Shown: positions 36,538 to 46,796, counted from the stretch's first letter. The stretch: 64,000 nt of DNA from Ilyomonas sp963847085 (GCA_963847085.1 CAWJYO010000002.1:1-64000), one strand, 5' to 3'. Notes: generated by a model from the sequence alone, not told the origin. Numbers and translations: made by a program.

Positions 36538-39199
36538 ATGGCTGACAATCCAACAAAAACAAATCTTAGTATAGGCTTTGATGCCGTGTTTCAGGCCATG
36601 CCCGGTTGTAGTATTTTGCTCGCAACCGATGCGCCTGTTTACACCGTTCTTGTCGCTACTAGCAATTATTTGCAATCTGTTGGTAAAACAAAAGATAACA
36701 TTATTGGCAAAGGGTGGTTTGAAGTTTTTTCAGCTCATTCCAATGATGCTGATTACAGGCATGATATTAATTTACAATCATCCTTTCAAAAAGTAATTCA
36801 TACTCAACAGCAGGATGTATTCAATTATTTTCACGATGTGCAGAATGCAGATGGAAGTAGTACTCCATCATATACGCAGATAATTAATAAACCTGTGATG
36901 GATGAAAACAAAGTCGCTTATATTATTCATACAATAGAAGACTTGCCATATCCGGCTATTGCGGAACAAAGCAAAGAAAAAGGCTTAGAGCAAGCCTATA
37001 GTCTTTTTATGCAGGCGCCGGTAGCCATTCATATAATTAAAGGAGAATCTTTAATTATTGATTTTGCAAATCCGCTTACTCTTACTTTATGGGGGCGGGG
37101 AGAGGAAGTAATTGGGCAGCCTTTGCTTCAGGTTTTACCTGAAATAGAAGATTTGGGCATTGCTGAGTTACTGCGTCAGATTCGGGAAACAGGTCAATAT
37201 TATGAGGCATACGAAGCGTGTGTTGATCTGGTCAGATGGGGTAAGAAAGAAAAAGTATATGTAAATTTTAATTTTCAACCTTATTATGAAAATGGAAGCG
37301 GGAAAGCAACCGGGGTTTTAATTGTAGCAACCGAAGTAACTAATAAAGTTTCCATCAAAAAAGAGTTGCAAAACAAGGAACTTCAACTGCGTCGAAGCGA
37401 GCAACGCTTTCGTGCTGCTATTAATGCAGTAGAAGGGGTATTGTGGACAAACGATGCCAATGGAGAAATGCAGGGTGAGCAGCCTGGTTGGTCGGCACTT
37501 ACGGGGCAAACTTTGGAAGAGTACAAAGGTTATGGATGGAGTAAACTGGTGCATCCCGATGACGCGCAACCTACCATTGACGCCTGGCAAAAGGCTTTAT
37601 CTGAGCAGAAGATGTTCGTATTTCAGCATCGGCTAAAAGTAAAAAATGGTGAATGGAGAACCTTTTCTGTTCGGGCTATTCCGCTATTCAATGAAGACAA
37701 TACCATTCGTGAATGGGTAGGTGTGCATACCGATATTACAGACCAACAGAAAAATGCTCAAATCCTGGCGCAAAGTGAAATGGAATTTCGGCAATTGACA
37801 GAATCCTTACCTCAATTGGTTTGGACAACTGACGGTAAAGGAGAGCAATTGTTTGTTTCAAAACGATGGGAAGAATTTACAGGTTTTGCCCGCATGGATG
37901 AAGAATCTTTTGAAAAGGTTGTTCATCCTAACGATTACAAATATTTAATGGAAGTTTGGGCTGAGGCATTGGCTTCAGGAAAAACGTACAAAGCAGAAGT
38001 TCGTTATAAAAATAAAAAAGGAATCTACCATTGGTTTTATATAAGCGGGGAATCATTACGAAATGAAAGGGGTGAAATTGAAAAATGGGTAGGCGCTTGC
38101 ATTGACATTAATGATAGAAAAAAAGCTGAGGAAAACCTGCGCTTATACATCTGAACGCTTTCGTTTGCTTACCGATGCATTACCTATGTTTGTTTGGACC
38201 ACCGATGCATTGGGTAATCTTACATACATTAATGCAGCCGAAAGCAACTACACGGGGTTGACGCTGGAGCAAATGAAAAATAGCAATTGGATGGATTTGC
38301 TTCATCCCGATGATTATGCAAACAATATTGCCCTTTGGACACATGCCTTACAAACCGGTGAGAACTTTGAATGCGAACGCCGAATTCGTAGGAAAGATGG
38401 CTTATACCGCTGGCGGCTAACCCGTGCTGTACCGCAACTTGATGCTGATGGTAATATTCAATCTTGGTTAGGTGCCGGAACAGATATACATGAACTACGC
38501 CAGTTAGATGAACAGAAAGATTATTTCATCGCAATGGTGAGCCATGAACTAAAAACGCCTATTACCTCTATCAAAGGTTATGTGCAAATGATGCAACAAA
38601 AGTATGGCACCTACGATGATGCATTTTTAACCAGTGCTCTCAATACGGTAAATAAACAAATTGGAAGAACCACAAAACTGATTTCAGATTTACTCGATGT
38701 TTCAAAAATTAAATCCGGTAGTTTGTCTCTTTACAAAGAAAAGTTTGTTCTTAATAAACTGGTTCATGAAATGATTGATGAAGTTGAGCATATTAGCACC
38801 TCTTATCAGTTTCATTTCTCAGAAGAAGCGGCTGCCTTGATTTATGCAGATAGAGAGCGCATTGGGCAAGTGCTTATCAACCTGCTTACCAATGCTGTAA
38901 AGTTTTCGCCCGAAAAAAAACAGATAAAAATAAAAAGCTTCGTTACCGACCAATGCATTACTATAGCAGTTGAAGATTTTGGAGTTGGCATCACTTTACA
39001 CGATCAGAAAAAAATATTTGAACAGTTTTACCGTGTGGAGGGCACTAACCAAAACAAATTTACAGGCATTGGTATTGGCTTATTTATAGCTTCTCAAATT
39101 GTTCAAAAGCATAACGGTACCATAGCCGTGCAAAGCACGCCAGGTAAGGGATCCGTGTTTTCTTTCTCTTTACCTTTCGAACAGTTGTTAAAGGTATAA
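36538..39199 (+). CDS. Multi-PAS sensor histidine kinase, copy 2 (one frameshift)
   Basis: This protein has the same layout as the preceding gene: an N-terminal PAS-like sensor (FDAVFQAMPGCSILLATDAP), several PAS/PAC domains with repeated HPDDAQPTIDAW, HPNDYKYLMEVW and HPDDYANNIALW segments, the H-box MVSHELKTPITSIKGY and a HATPase domain with LINLLTNAVKFSPEK and GIGIGLFIASQIV. The frame breaks near 38145 between two PAS domains (EENLRLY then SERFRLLTDALP). About 885 residues with no membrane helix, so the signal is intracellular. No response regulator is adjacent to either copy. Tandem duplication is likely, with clear divergence. Confidence 0.83.
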
Positions 39200-39789
39200 A
39201 AAGCTGTAGCGGCTTCTATCAGCTAAGCTCATAAGCCGGAAATTCGTAACCCGCCGTCATACCCAATTTTTCCTTTTTCTGGTTTAAGCGCATAAGCATT
39301 ACAATGCTTACTGCATTCATCAGCACCAGCGAAAAAATAACAATTACAAACAGTAAACAAGCGCGGCTGCAATGTGATATTGTTTTCATACAATGGATTT
39401 TAAATTTTGATATTGATTGGTTATTGGTGATAAAGCAATGCCTTTAAAAGCCAATCGCAATGCCAGCAATAAACCTATTGATAATGAATGTTTTATAAAG
39501 GAAGAAAACGCGAAGCAAGTACCAATTTTGGAAAATGGATTTACATTTGAAAAAGAAAGTCCGGTTGACTTGAGTTGAAAAATAGGGTTACTTGACAACA
39601 ATATAAGCTTTCTCGAAAATGCGAAGCTTATTATACAGAGACTATCGTACTCGTCTTTACAGCAAGTAGTGTTAGCTTTTGTTTTGCCGAAATAATTTGT
39701 TGCAGGATAATACGGTAAAAACAAAAAGATATAAAGATTGAAAGTGTAAAAACTTTCTGTTTCAATTTAAATCATACTTTTAAGCACGA
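39200..39789. other. Intergenic region with one possible small membrane-protein gene
   Basis: The 590-base gap contains a small minus-strand reading frame (39219-39389, listed separately) and a GTAAAAACAAA word at 39715-39725. A longer minus-strand frame at 39386-39724 has no protein-like features. The rest shows nothing I can name. Confidence 0.5.
39219..39389 (-). CDS. Possible small single-pass membrane protein, 56 residues
   Basis: The ATG at 39389 opens a 56-residue frame with a hydrophobic core at about residues 11-34 (ACLLFVIVIFSLVLMNAVSI then VMLM), followed by a charged stretch NQKKEKLG and a polar tail. This is the layout of a single-pass membrane peptide. It points toward the second PAS kinase. 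I know no family for it, and the coding call rests only on composition, membrane segment and absence of another gene here. Confidence 0.4.
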   Translation of the reverse strand: MKTISHCSRACLLFVIVIFSLVLMNAVSIVMLMRLNQKKEKLGMTAGYEFPAYELS

Positions 39790-39807
39790 TTGTATGATAA
39801 CCAAATA

Positions 39808-42033
39808 ATGCTGGTGTATTTCACGAAAAGAATTGCTTTAATTTTTTGTATAGCTATATACTTTGCAGATGCTAATAAAGTAATGGCACAAAGCAGTTAT
39901 CAATTGCCGCCAAACCAACCAGAACAAGATGCCTGCCATGCTTTGCAATTGTGCGGCAGTAGCTTCTTTACACCATACAGTTATATAGGCAATGGCAAAG
40001 TATTAGATTTAGATTCAACTCCTTGTTTTCCACAAAGTGGCGGTGGCGAAAAAAATTCGGTATGGCTGCAGGTACAAATAGCTACTGCCGGTTCTATTGT
40101 ATTTACCATTAAACCTATAAGCCCTGCGGACGATTATAATTTCGCAGTGCTGAATACAACGGGTAAAAGTTGTGGCTCACTTACTATGACTGATGTTATC
40201 AGATGTAATTTTAGTGGTAATATTTCAGGCACCAATCCTACAGGCAGCACTGGAACCAGCGATAGTTCAAGAACGCCTTATATAAAAAACAATACTTTTG
40301 GAATTCCTTTTTGCCAGTCAGTTTTTGCCAGAGGAGGTGAAACGTATCTCATCATGGTGAATGGATCGGGCAACAATACAAATGGTAGCGCAAGTAAAGG
40401 TTTTACCATTGACTTTAGCGGCTCTACAGCCACTTTTTATAACACGGCCAATCCGCAACTACAAAGTGTTGATGAAACATGCAACGACAATACAAGTGTT
40501 ATTGTAAAATTAAACACGCAAGTTTTGTGCAGTTCTATTGCGCCTGATGGCAGTGATTTTATAACCAACGCGCCAGCAAAAATTACCAGTGCTTCAAGCA
40601 TCAATTGTGCTGGTGTAAATGGTTATACTAATTCTGTAATCATTCATTTTTCATCGCCATTGCCTCCCGGCAATTATACAATCGGAGCCCAAAAAGGAAC
40701 CGACAACAACACTTTACTCGGGCTTTGTAATAGCCAGATATTGCCTTCCGACAATGCCATTCCTTTTGTGATACAATCAAGCGGTAAAGCAGTGATTGAT
40801 GATGAATTTATTTGCTTTCAACAACTTCCTTATTTATGGAATGGAAAGCAGGTAATAACGGGAGGCGATGGCATAGCAACTTATGTAACAGCATCAGCGG
40901 CCGGCTGCGATTCAACAACTATCTTAAATCTTCATGTAACAGTGGCGCCGCAACAAGAGAATGTTTCGTCGGTCATCTGTGACGGCGATTCGTATGTTTT
41001 ACCCTGGGATTCTACAGTAACCACGGCGGGATCTTACCAACACCATTACATAAATACGAATGGTTGTGACAGCTTGATACAAACGGTCATACTTACTGTT
41101 TTTACGCCACCGAATGGCAATGTTGCGACAAGAGACAGTACTTATCAAACCGGGTTTTGCGAGAACGGTTCAATATTGTTAAATGCAGGAAACGATTTTG
41201 CAAGCTACTTATGGAACACGGGGCAAACCACAAGCTCAATTATAGTGAATGTAGCAGGCGCATATAGCTTGATTGCGAAAGATATATATGGATGTACTAG
41301 CATAGACACTTTTGCAGTAGCTGCGTACCAACTTCCTTCAGCCGATTTTCGTAATGTTGAATATTTATGTCCCGATAGTTTAAAAATATTAGATGGTGGT
41401 AGTGGTTATGTTTCATATTTATGGAACGATGGCAGTACGGTTCAAACCTATACTACGCATACGCCTGGAACATTTTGGGTAAGATTAACCGACAAGCGCA
41501 ACTGCACAGCTACCGATTCAGTGAATGTTGTGATGGTGCATCCACCTTCTCATTTTTTAAATACAAGTATCACAAAATGTTCTAACAAAGTAACAACGTT
41601 AAGTCCTCTCAATAACTACGATACATATAACTGGAGCAATGGAAGCAAGACAAGAAGCGTTACCATTCCGGCAGGAGGTTTGTATTGGCTAAAAGTAACA
41701 GATGACAATGGTTGCGCAGGGCGGGATTCTGTTACTGTAATTGATTCTCTTTGTCCTATTTTCTTTTCTATTCCAACAGCATTTACGCCCAATCATGATG
41801 GACATAACGACATCTTCAAACCAGGCTTTTCAGGCACATTGGTACATTACCATTTTTCAATTTTTAATCGTTGGGGAAAGCTTGTTTTTTCGAGTAATGA
41901 TTCTTCGCAGGGATGGGATGGTACCATAAAAGGAAACCCACAATCTATGGACACTTATCTATGGATATGTTCTTTCAGTTTGGATGGTCATTCAATCCAA
42001 AGTGAAAAAGGTACGGTAACATTAATCCGATGA
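39808..42033 (+). CDS. Large T9SS-sorted surface protein (gliding-motility CHU_C domain)
   Basis: The protein of about 741 residues has a signal peptide ending near MAQSS. An N-terminal domain with repeated aromatic/Gly strands follows, then several short repeats of the type YLWNxGxxTxxIxVxxAGxYxLxxxDxxGC. The C-terminal domain, from IPTAFTPNHDGHNDIFKP to the end, is the CHU_C/type B sorting domain that directs export through the type IX secretion system. It is probably an adhesin or structural surface protein. The PorP/SprF gene at 25274-26290 belongs to the same secretion route. I choose the ATG at 39808. Confidence 0.87.
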   Translation: MLVYFTKRIALIFCIAIYFADANKVMAQSSYQLPPNQPEQDACHALQLCGSSFFTPYSYIGNGKVLDLDSTPCFPQSGGGEKNSVWLQVQIATAGSIVFTIKPISPADDYNFAVLNTTGKSCGSLTMTDVIRCNFSGNISGTNPTGSTGTSDSSRTPYIKNNTFGIPFCQSVFARGGETYLIMVNGSGNNTNGSASKGFTIDFSGSTATFYNTANPQLQSVDETCNDNTSVIVKLNTQVLCSSIAPDGSDFITNAPAKITSASSINCAGVNGYTNSVIIHFSSPLPPGNYTIGAQKGTDNNTLLGLCNSQILPSDNAIPFVIQSSGKAVIDDEFICFQQLPYLWNGKQVITGGDGIATYVTASAAGCDSTTILNLHVTVAPQQENVSSVICDGDSYVLPWDSTVTTAGSYQHHYINTNGCDSLIQTVILTVFTPPNGNVATRDSTYQTGFCENGSILLNAGNDFASYLWNTGQTTSSIIVNVAGAYSLIAKDIYGCTSIDTFAVAAYQLPSADFRNVEYLCPDSLKILDGGSGYVSYLWNDGSTVQTYTTHTPGTFWVRLTDKRNCTATDSVNVVMVHPPSHFLNTSITKCSNKVTTLSPLNNYDTYNWSNGSKTRSVTIPAGGLYWLKVTDDNGCAGRDSVTVIDSLCPIFFSIPTAFTPNHDGHNDIFKPGFSGTLVHYHFSIFNRWGKLVFSSNDSSQGWDGTIKGNPQSMDTYLWICSFSLDGHSIQSEKGTVTLIR

Positions 42034-42118
42034 TTTGCTTTCTTCATTCCATTGTCTAACAGTGAAAAATAAGATAAATGCAAATTAAAGTAGAAATGCA
42101 ACCGGAGCTAAAAAATGG

Positions 42119-42129
42119 GCAAAAACAAA
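42119..42129 (+). repeat. GCAAAAACAAA word in a longer copy shared with the bioF end
   Basis: Positions 42111-42130 match 25251-25270 exactly over 20 bases and the flanks are also alike. One site is the end of a gene and the other is an intergenic spacer, so the shared stretch is not protein homology. Confidence 0.6.
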
Positions 42130-42146
42130 CACTAAAAAGATTACAA

Positions 42147-42182
42147 GAAAAAAGCCTGATGTGATAATCATCAGGCTTTTTT
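42147..42182. terminator. Bidirectional hairpin terminator between the CHU_C gene and ssrA
   Basis: AAAAAAGCCTGATG and CATCAGGCTTTTTT form a 14-base stem with a 7-base loop, with A and T runs on both sides. It can end the plus-strand surface-protein message and the minus-strand ssrA. Confidence 0.85.
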
Positions 42183-42201
42183 AATTGCTAATAATTCGTT
42201 G

Positions 42202-42575
42202 TGGAGCTGAGGGGAGTCGAACCCCTGTCCAAACATCCTTGCCATAAGCTTTCTACATGCTTAGTCTGTTATTGCTTGTCGGGACATAACAGGAAACGAA
42301 CGAACCAATTATATCCTTAGCTGTATGTTTCTTTTGCCATCATCACAGCCTTTGATGGCAGCAGCTTCAATTTGTTGTTGTGTCGGCGGCGGAGCGAGGC
42401 ATGAAGCCAGCCATGCTCAAGCGGCCCTAATGACTACTTAATTACTAATTAGGCAGCCATGGCATACTGTGTATTGCCATTTAATTGTTGAATCTTCAGA
42501 TTAAAGTGCTAATGATACAACGCACTGCATGCTTACACCTACCGCAACGTATGCTGTCAAAACCAGTACAGCCCC
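42202..42575 (-). ncRNA. ssrA: Transfer-messenger RNA (tmRNA)
   Basis: The minus-strand 5' end GGGGCTG (42569-42575) pairs with the 3' acceptor arm CAGCTCC (42203-42209), and a T-arm with GGTTCGACTCCCC precedes the 3' end. CCA is not encoded. The tag frame at 42449-42481 reads NGNTQYAMAA and stops. The AA-rich end fits recognition by ClpXP-type proteases. tmRNA with SmpB frees stalled ribosomes and marks the unfinished peptide. Length of 374 bases is usual for Bacteroidota. Confidence 0.93.
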
Positions 42576-42589
42576 GTTAATTCGAACAG

Positions 42590-42597
42590 CAAATTTA
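42590..42597 (-). promoter_or_regulatory. TAAATTTG minus-7 promoter element of ssrA
   Basis: On the minus strand this matches TAnnTTTG and ends 14 bases before the tmRNA 5' end. The distance is somewhat long for a direct minus-7. Confidence 0.4.
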
Positions 42598-42647
42598 CAA
42601 ATTGTTGCCCTAATAAACAGCATACAACCGCATCTTTGTTTTTTGTT

Positions 42648-44459
42648 ATGAAAATGAATGATGAGTCTGTTGAAAATTTTTATCAGGAACGCATATTACA
42701 ACTAAGCTTACAACTGAAACAAACAAAGCAACAATTGCGGCGCATTGCCTGGCAGCGGTTAGCGATTGTTCTAGGGATGTTTATACTGTTATATACAACA
42801 TGGAACAAAGTAGCTATGTACATTTTGGTTGCAGAAGCCATTGTGTGTATTGGCTTTTTTTTATTTGTTATTTCGAAAGATACGGATGCTAAAGAAAAAG
42901 CGGCTTACCTGCAACACTTGCTTTTTATTAATGAAGCAGAAATAAAAATTCTGCATCACGATTTCCTGCATCGCGAAACAGGTATTGAACACTTGCCGCC
43001 ACATCATGCTTATGCAGAAGATTTGGATTTGTTTGGAAATGCCTCAATTTATCAATACATCAACCGCTGCACAACACAACAAGGAAAAACATTATTGGCC
43101 GAACGACTGCTTCATCATTCTACAAAAGAACAAATACAGAGGGAACAGGAAGCGGTTACTGAACTGAAAAGTAAAATCCATTTTATTCAGCAACTGCAAG
43201 CTATTGGGATGGCTAAACAACTCACGAGTGACACAGAAAACAAAATAATGCAGTGGCTTTCCTCACCCATAAAACTCGCTGCTACCTATTGGCGTTGGCT
43301 TGCGTTTATATTTCCCGTTTTTTCAATTGCTCTTGTTTTTTTATATATAACCAATGTTGTATCGTCTTCTTTGTTTTGGTTGATGGTATTTGTGTGTTAT
43401 TTAATTGCTTTTTATATCAGCAGTAAAGTGAGCCCAACTTATGAATTGCTATCAAGAATATCAGGCCAAATACAAACATTGCAAAAATTTTTGCAAGCAA
43501 TCGAAGCTGAAAGTTTTACTTCAAAAAAGCTTGTTCATTTGCAACAATTGCTGCAAAACAAAAAGGACAGCACAACATCAGCCGAAATAAAAATCTTGTA
43601 CCGCATTTTAAACCGTTTCGATGTTCGGCTCAATACCTTTTTGTTTTTCTTTTTAAACACTTTTTTGTTGTGGGATCTGCAACAGTTGCTTTCTTTAAAT
43701 AAGTGGAAACACGCCAATGACCAAAGCATTGCTGAATGGTTTACGGCAATTGCAGAGATAGAAGTAAGCAATAGCCTGGCAACCTTGCTTTTTAATCATC
43801 CAACCTGGTGTATACCGCAAATTGCGGAAGATTTTTTTACATTCAATGGTAGCAGAATCGGTCATCCATTGCTGCGTGAGAAAAGCAGGGTTGATAATGA
43901 TTTTTCAGTAGAAGGTATAGGTAAAATTGCAGTGGTTACAGGCTCTAATATGGGCGGTAAAAGCACATTTCTGCGAAGTGTAGGAGTGAACACTGTATTG
44001 GCTTTGATGGGAGCACCTGTTTGTGCAATGAGCTTTTCAATTTCAGTTGTTAAGCTGATGAGCAGCATGAGGATCGCTGATAATTTATCCGAAAACACTT
44101 CTACTTTTTATGCGGAATTAAAGAAGCTAAAATCTATCATCGAAGCAGTTAATGAACATCAACCCATTTTGATTTTACTGGATGAAATTTTGCGCGGAAC
44201 CAACTCGCTCGACAGGCATACAGGTTCTGTTGCGTTGCTAAAACAACTGATACAAAAACAAGCTGTGGCTATTGTTGCAACGCATGATGTTGAGCTTGCC
44301 CAATTGAAGGAAATATATCCGGTGGCAATACACAATTACCACTTTGATGTGCAGGCAGCCGGTAATGAATTGTACTTCGATTACAAATTAAAAGAAGGCA
44401 TTTGTAAAAGCTTAAATGCATCTATCCTTATGAAAAATATTGGTATTGAAATGGAATAA
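42648..44459 (+). CDS. Membrane-anchored MutS-family ATPase
   Basis: The protein of about 603 residues has a coiled N-terminus, two membrane helices near residues 40-80 (LAIVLGMFILLYTTW and MYILVAEAIVCIGFFLFVI) and two more in the middle (WLAFIFPVFSIALVFLYI; LFWLMVFVCYLIAFYI). The MutS core clamp and ATPase domains follow: Walker A GSNMGGKSTFLR, the region SSMRIADNLSENTSTFYAE, Walker B LILLDEILRGTNSLDR and ATHDVELAQL. It lacks the mismatch-recognition domain, so it is not canonical MutS. The membrane helices suggest a different, unknown role. Confidence 0.85.
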   Translation: MKMNDESVENFYQERILQLSLQLKQTKQQLRRIAWQRLAIVLGMFILLYTTWNKVAMYILVAEAIVCIGFFLFVISKDTDAKEKAAYLQHLLFINEAEIKILHHDFLHRETGIEHLPPHHAYAEDLDLFGNASIYQYINRCTTQQGKTLLAERLLHHSTKEQIQREQEAVTELKSKIHFIQQLQAIGMAKQLTSDTENKIMQWLSSPIKLAATYWRWLAFIFPVFSIALVFLYITNVVSSSLFWLMVFVCYLIAFYISSKVSPTYELLSRISGQIQTLQKFLQAIEAESFTSKKLVHLQQLLQNKKDSTTSAEIKILYRILNRFDVRLNTFLFFFLNTFLLWDLQQLLSLNKWKHANDQSIAEWFTAIAEIEVSNSLATLLFNHPTWCIPQIAEDFFTFNGSRIGHPLLREKSRVDNDFSVEGIGKIAVVTGSNMGGKSTFLRSVGVNTVLALMGAPVCAMSFSISVVKLMSSMRIADNLSENTSTFYAELKKLKSIIEAVNEHQPILILLDEILRGTNSLDRHTGSVALLKQLIQKQAVAIVATHDVELAQLKEIYPVAIHNYHFDVQAAGNELYFDYKLKEGICKSLNASILMKNIGIEME

Positions 44460-44767
44460 GTTGCGCAGATACTGAAGCTTTTAAAAATTTGCAATTTCTT
44501 CTCAACGTTACAATTGTATATGTAAGTGATTTGTTTTTACCGCATTTATCAACGAAAGCGAAAAATACCTTTGCGCAGGTTATCCACATTTTAAAAAGCA
44601 AACGAAAATCGCCCCCGTTTTTATTGTAGCTTTGTACGACCTCCGCATAAATTTTATAGCCGGTTGATTGCAAAATCCGGTTCATGCTTCTGGTCATATC
44701 AGGTCTCTCATTCAATAGAAGTAGTTTTTGTTTTTACAATAAAATCGTTTGATTAAAACCATAATTT
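44460..44767. other. Intergenic region before pyrG
   Basis: The 308-base gap contains two TTTGTTTTTAC words in the same orientation (44530-44540 and 44727-44737). A minus-strand frame across it has no recognisable features and I do not call it. No hairpin or promoter match is clear. Confidence 0.45.
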
Positions 44768-46417
44768 ATGGCGAAATATATTTTTGTTACAGGAGGCGTA
44801 ACCAGCAGTTTAGGAAAAGGAATAATTGCCGCATCGTTGGCGAAATTGCTGCAATCGCGCGGCTTTCGCGTTACCATTCAAAAGTTCGATCCTTATATTA
44901 ACATTGATCCGGGAACGCTCAATCCTTATGAGCATGGCGAATGTTATGTAACAGAAGACGGAGCCGAAACAGATTTGGATTTAGGGCATTATGAACGCTT
45001 CTTAAACATCTTCACTTCGCAGGCAAACAATGTTACAACAGGTCGCATTTACCAAACCGTAATTAATCGCGAAAGAGAAGGTGCTTTTTTAGGAAAAACC
45101 GTGCAGGTAATTCCGCACATTACTGATGAAATTAAGCGCCGCATGTTGCTGTTGGGCAACGATGGAAGATTTGATATTGTGATAACAGAAATTGGCGGAA
45201 CAGTCGGCGATATTGAAAGTCTTCCTTTTATTGAAGCTGTGCGGCAAATTCAATGGGAGCTGCCTGAGGATGATGTAGTTGTCATTCATCTTACGCTTAT
45301 TCCTTACTTAAAAGCTGCCAAAGAATTAAAAACAAAACCTACGCAGCACAGCGTAAGAATGTTAAGCGAAACCGGCGTGCATCCCGATGTGCTTGTATGC
45401 CGTACAGAAGAGCCTTTGGGCGCGGATATACGACGCAAAATTGCCCTGTTTTGCAATGTAAAACCAGATGCCGTTATAGAAGCGCTCGACGCTTCCACCA
45501 TTTATGAAGTGCCGCTTTTAATGCTGCGTGAAAAACTGGATGTTTATTGTTTGAAAAAGCTTGGCATTTCAATTTTTCCTGAAGCGCAACTGGAAAAATG
45601 GAAAGGCTTTTTAGACCGTTTGAATTATCCCAAAAGTAAAATTACCATTGGCTTAATTGGTAAGTATATTGAGCTGCAGGATGCTTATAAATCTATCCTT
45701 GAAAGCTTTATTCATGCAGGTGCGGTAAACGAAGTAAAAGTACAGGTGGTAGATATTCACAGCGAATACATTACAAAAGACAATGTTGCGGGAAACCTTC
45801 ATGGTTTGGATGGCTTATTGGTAGCTCCAGGCTTTGGCAATCGTGGTATTGAAGGGAAAATTTTAGCGGTTCAGTATGCCCGTGAAAACGGTTTGCCTTT
45901 CTTTGGAATTTGCCTCGGTATGCAAATGGCTGTTATTGAATTTGCACGAAATGTGTTGGGTTTGAAAAAAGCACATTCAACCGAAATGGATGTAGCAACG
46001 CCAGAACCTGTGATTGACATGATGGAGATGCAAAAGAAAATTAAAATGATGGGCGGCACCATGCGTTTGGGTGCATATCCCTGTGTTTTAAAACCCGGCA
46101 CATTGGCTGAGAAGATTTACAACGAAAACCGGATTAGCGAAAGGCATCGTCATCGTTATGAATTTAACAACGATTATCTCGAACGTTTTGAAGCAAAAGG
46201 TATGATTGCAAGCGGCATCAATCCTGATACGGCTTTGGTTGAAATTATGGAAGTGCCTGATCATCCTTTTTTTATTGGCGTACAATATCATCCCGAACTG
46301 AAAAGCACAGTTGAAAAACCCGCGCCTCTGTTTGTTGAATTTGTTGCCGCCGCAAAAAGATACAATGAAGCGCGATTGGCAGTTAAAAAGCCAATGTTGC
46401 AGGAAGCGGTGAATTAA
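44768..46417 (+). CDS. pyrG: CTP synthase
   Basis: PyrG makes CTP from UTP, ATP and glutamine. The 549-residue protein begins MAKYIFVTGGVTSSLGKGI (P-loop), contains EIGGTVGDIESLPFIEA and has a C-terminal class I glutamine amidotransferase with nucleophile Cys in FFGICLGMQMAV and the closing His-Glu in QYHPELKS. Size and domains are complete. A strong terminator follows. Confidence 0.97.
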   Translation: MAKYIFVTGGVTSSLGKGIIAASLAKLLQSRGFRVTIQKFDPYINIDPGTLNPYEHGECYVTEDGAETDLDLGHYERFLNIFTSQANNVTTGRIYQTVINREREGAFLGKTVQVIPHITDEIKRRMLLLGNDGRFDIVITEIGGTVGDIESLPFIEAVRQIQWELPEDDVVVIHLTLIPYLKAAKELKTKPTQHSVRMLSETGVHPDVLVCRTEEPLGADIRRKIALFCNVKPDAVIEALDASTIYEVPLLMLREKLDVYCLKKLGISIFPEAQLEKWKGFLDRLNYPKSKITIGLIGKYIELQDAYKSILESFIHAGAVNEVKVQVVDIHSEYITKDNVAGNLHGLDGLLVAPGFGNRGIEGKILAVQYARENGLPFFGICLGMQMAVIEFARNVLGLKKAHSTEMDVATPEPVIDMMEMQKKIKMMGGTMRLGAYPCVLKPGTLAEKIYNENRISERHRHRYEFNNDYLERFEAKGMIASGINPDTALVEIMEVPDHPFFIGVQYHPELKSTVEKPAPLFVEFVAAAKRYNEARLAVKKPMLQEAVN

Positions 46418-46440
46418 TTTATAAATAAAAGCTTACGAAT

Positions 46441-46476
46441 AAAGAAGCCAACGTTGTATTCGTTGGCTTCTTTTTT
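46441..46476 (+). terminator. Hairpin terminator of pyrG
   Basis: GAAGCCAACG and CGTTGGCTTC form a stem around a 7-base loop, with flanking A and T runs giving a classical intrinsic terminator 24 bases after the stop. Confidence 0.88.
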
Positions 46477-46518
46477 GTCGTTTCTTTTTCATTGTTCACT
46501 TATAAAAAAGAAGAAATT

Positions 46519-46716
46519 ATGAAATCGAATACAGGAGTTAATCAAACGGCTAGTAAAGCTTCCTCACATCAGCATCGTGCTGAAAACAAAGACAATTTAG
46601 ACAGCCGTAAAAACGAAGAATTTGACACCAAAGGTGATGATGTAACGCACAATAAAAAAGAACACAGAAACAATCATCCCAAATCACATAGCGACAACAA
46701 TCCGAATGAGGATTAA
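46519..46716 (+). CDS. Small hydrophilic protein, 65 residues
   Basis: The ATG at 46519 is preceded by a purine-rich AAAGAAGAAATT. The 65-residue product is very rich in Asn, Asp, His, Lys, Ser and Glu with no hydrophobic core, so it is likely disordered. I do not recognise a family. It stands alone between the pyrG terminator and the histone-like gene. Similar small hydrophilic proteins are sometimes stress-induced, but that is only a guess here. Confidence 0.55.
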   Translation: MKSNTGVNQTASKASSHQHRAENKDNLDSRKNEEFDTKGDDVTHNKKEHRNNHPKSHSDNNPNED

Positions 46717-46796
46717 TTGTGCATAACAAAAGCTGTGGTGGCAAACGTTTTGAGTGATATTAATAAATATTTACTAACCATTCAAAACAAAAAATT

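Noticed and set aside
39386..39724. Minus-strand open frame of 112 codons after the second PAS kinase
   Set aside because: It overlaps the small membrane-peptide frame edge, has no motif or helix pattern and no promoter. It is probably chance in A+T-rich DNA.
42636..44459. Canonical mismatch-repair MutS
   Set aside because: The mismatch-recognition domain is absent and membrane helices are present, so I call it only MutS-like.
44428..44715. Minus-strand open frame of 95 codons before pyrG
   Set aside because: It overlaps the end of the MutS-like gene, has no recognisable domain or membrane segment, and its composition does not look protein-like.
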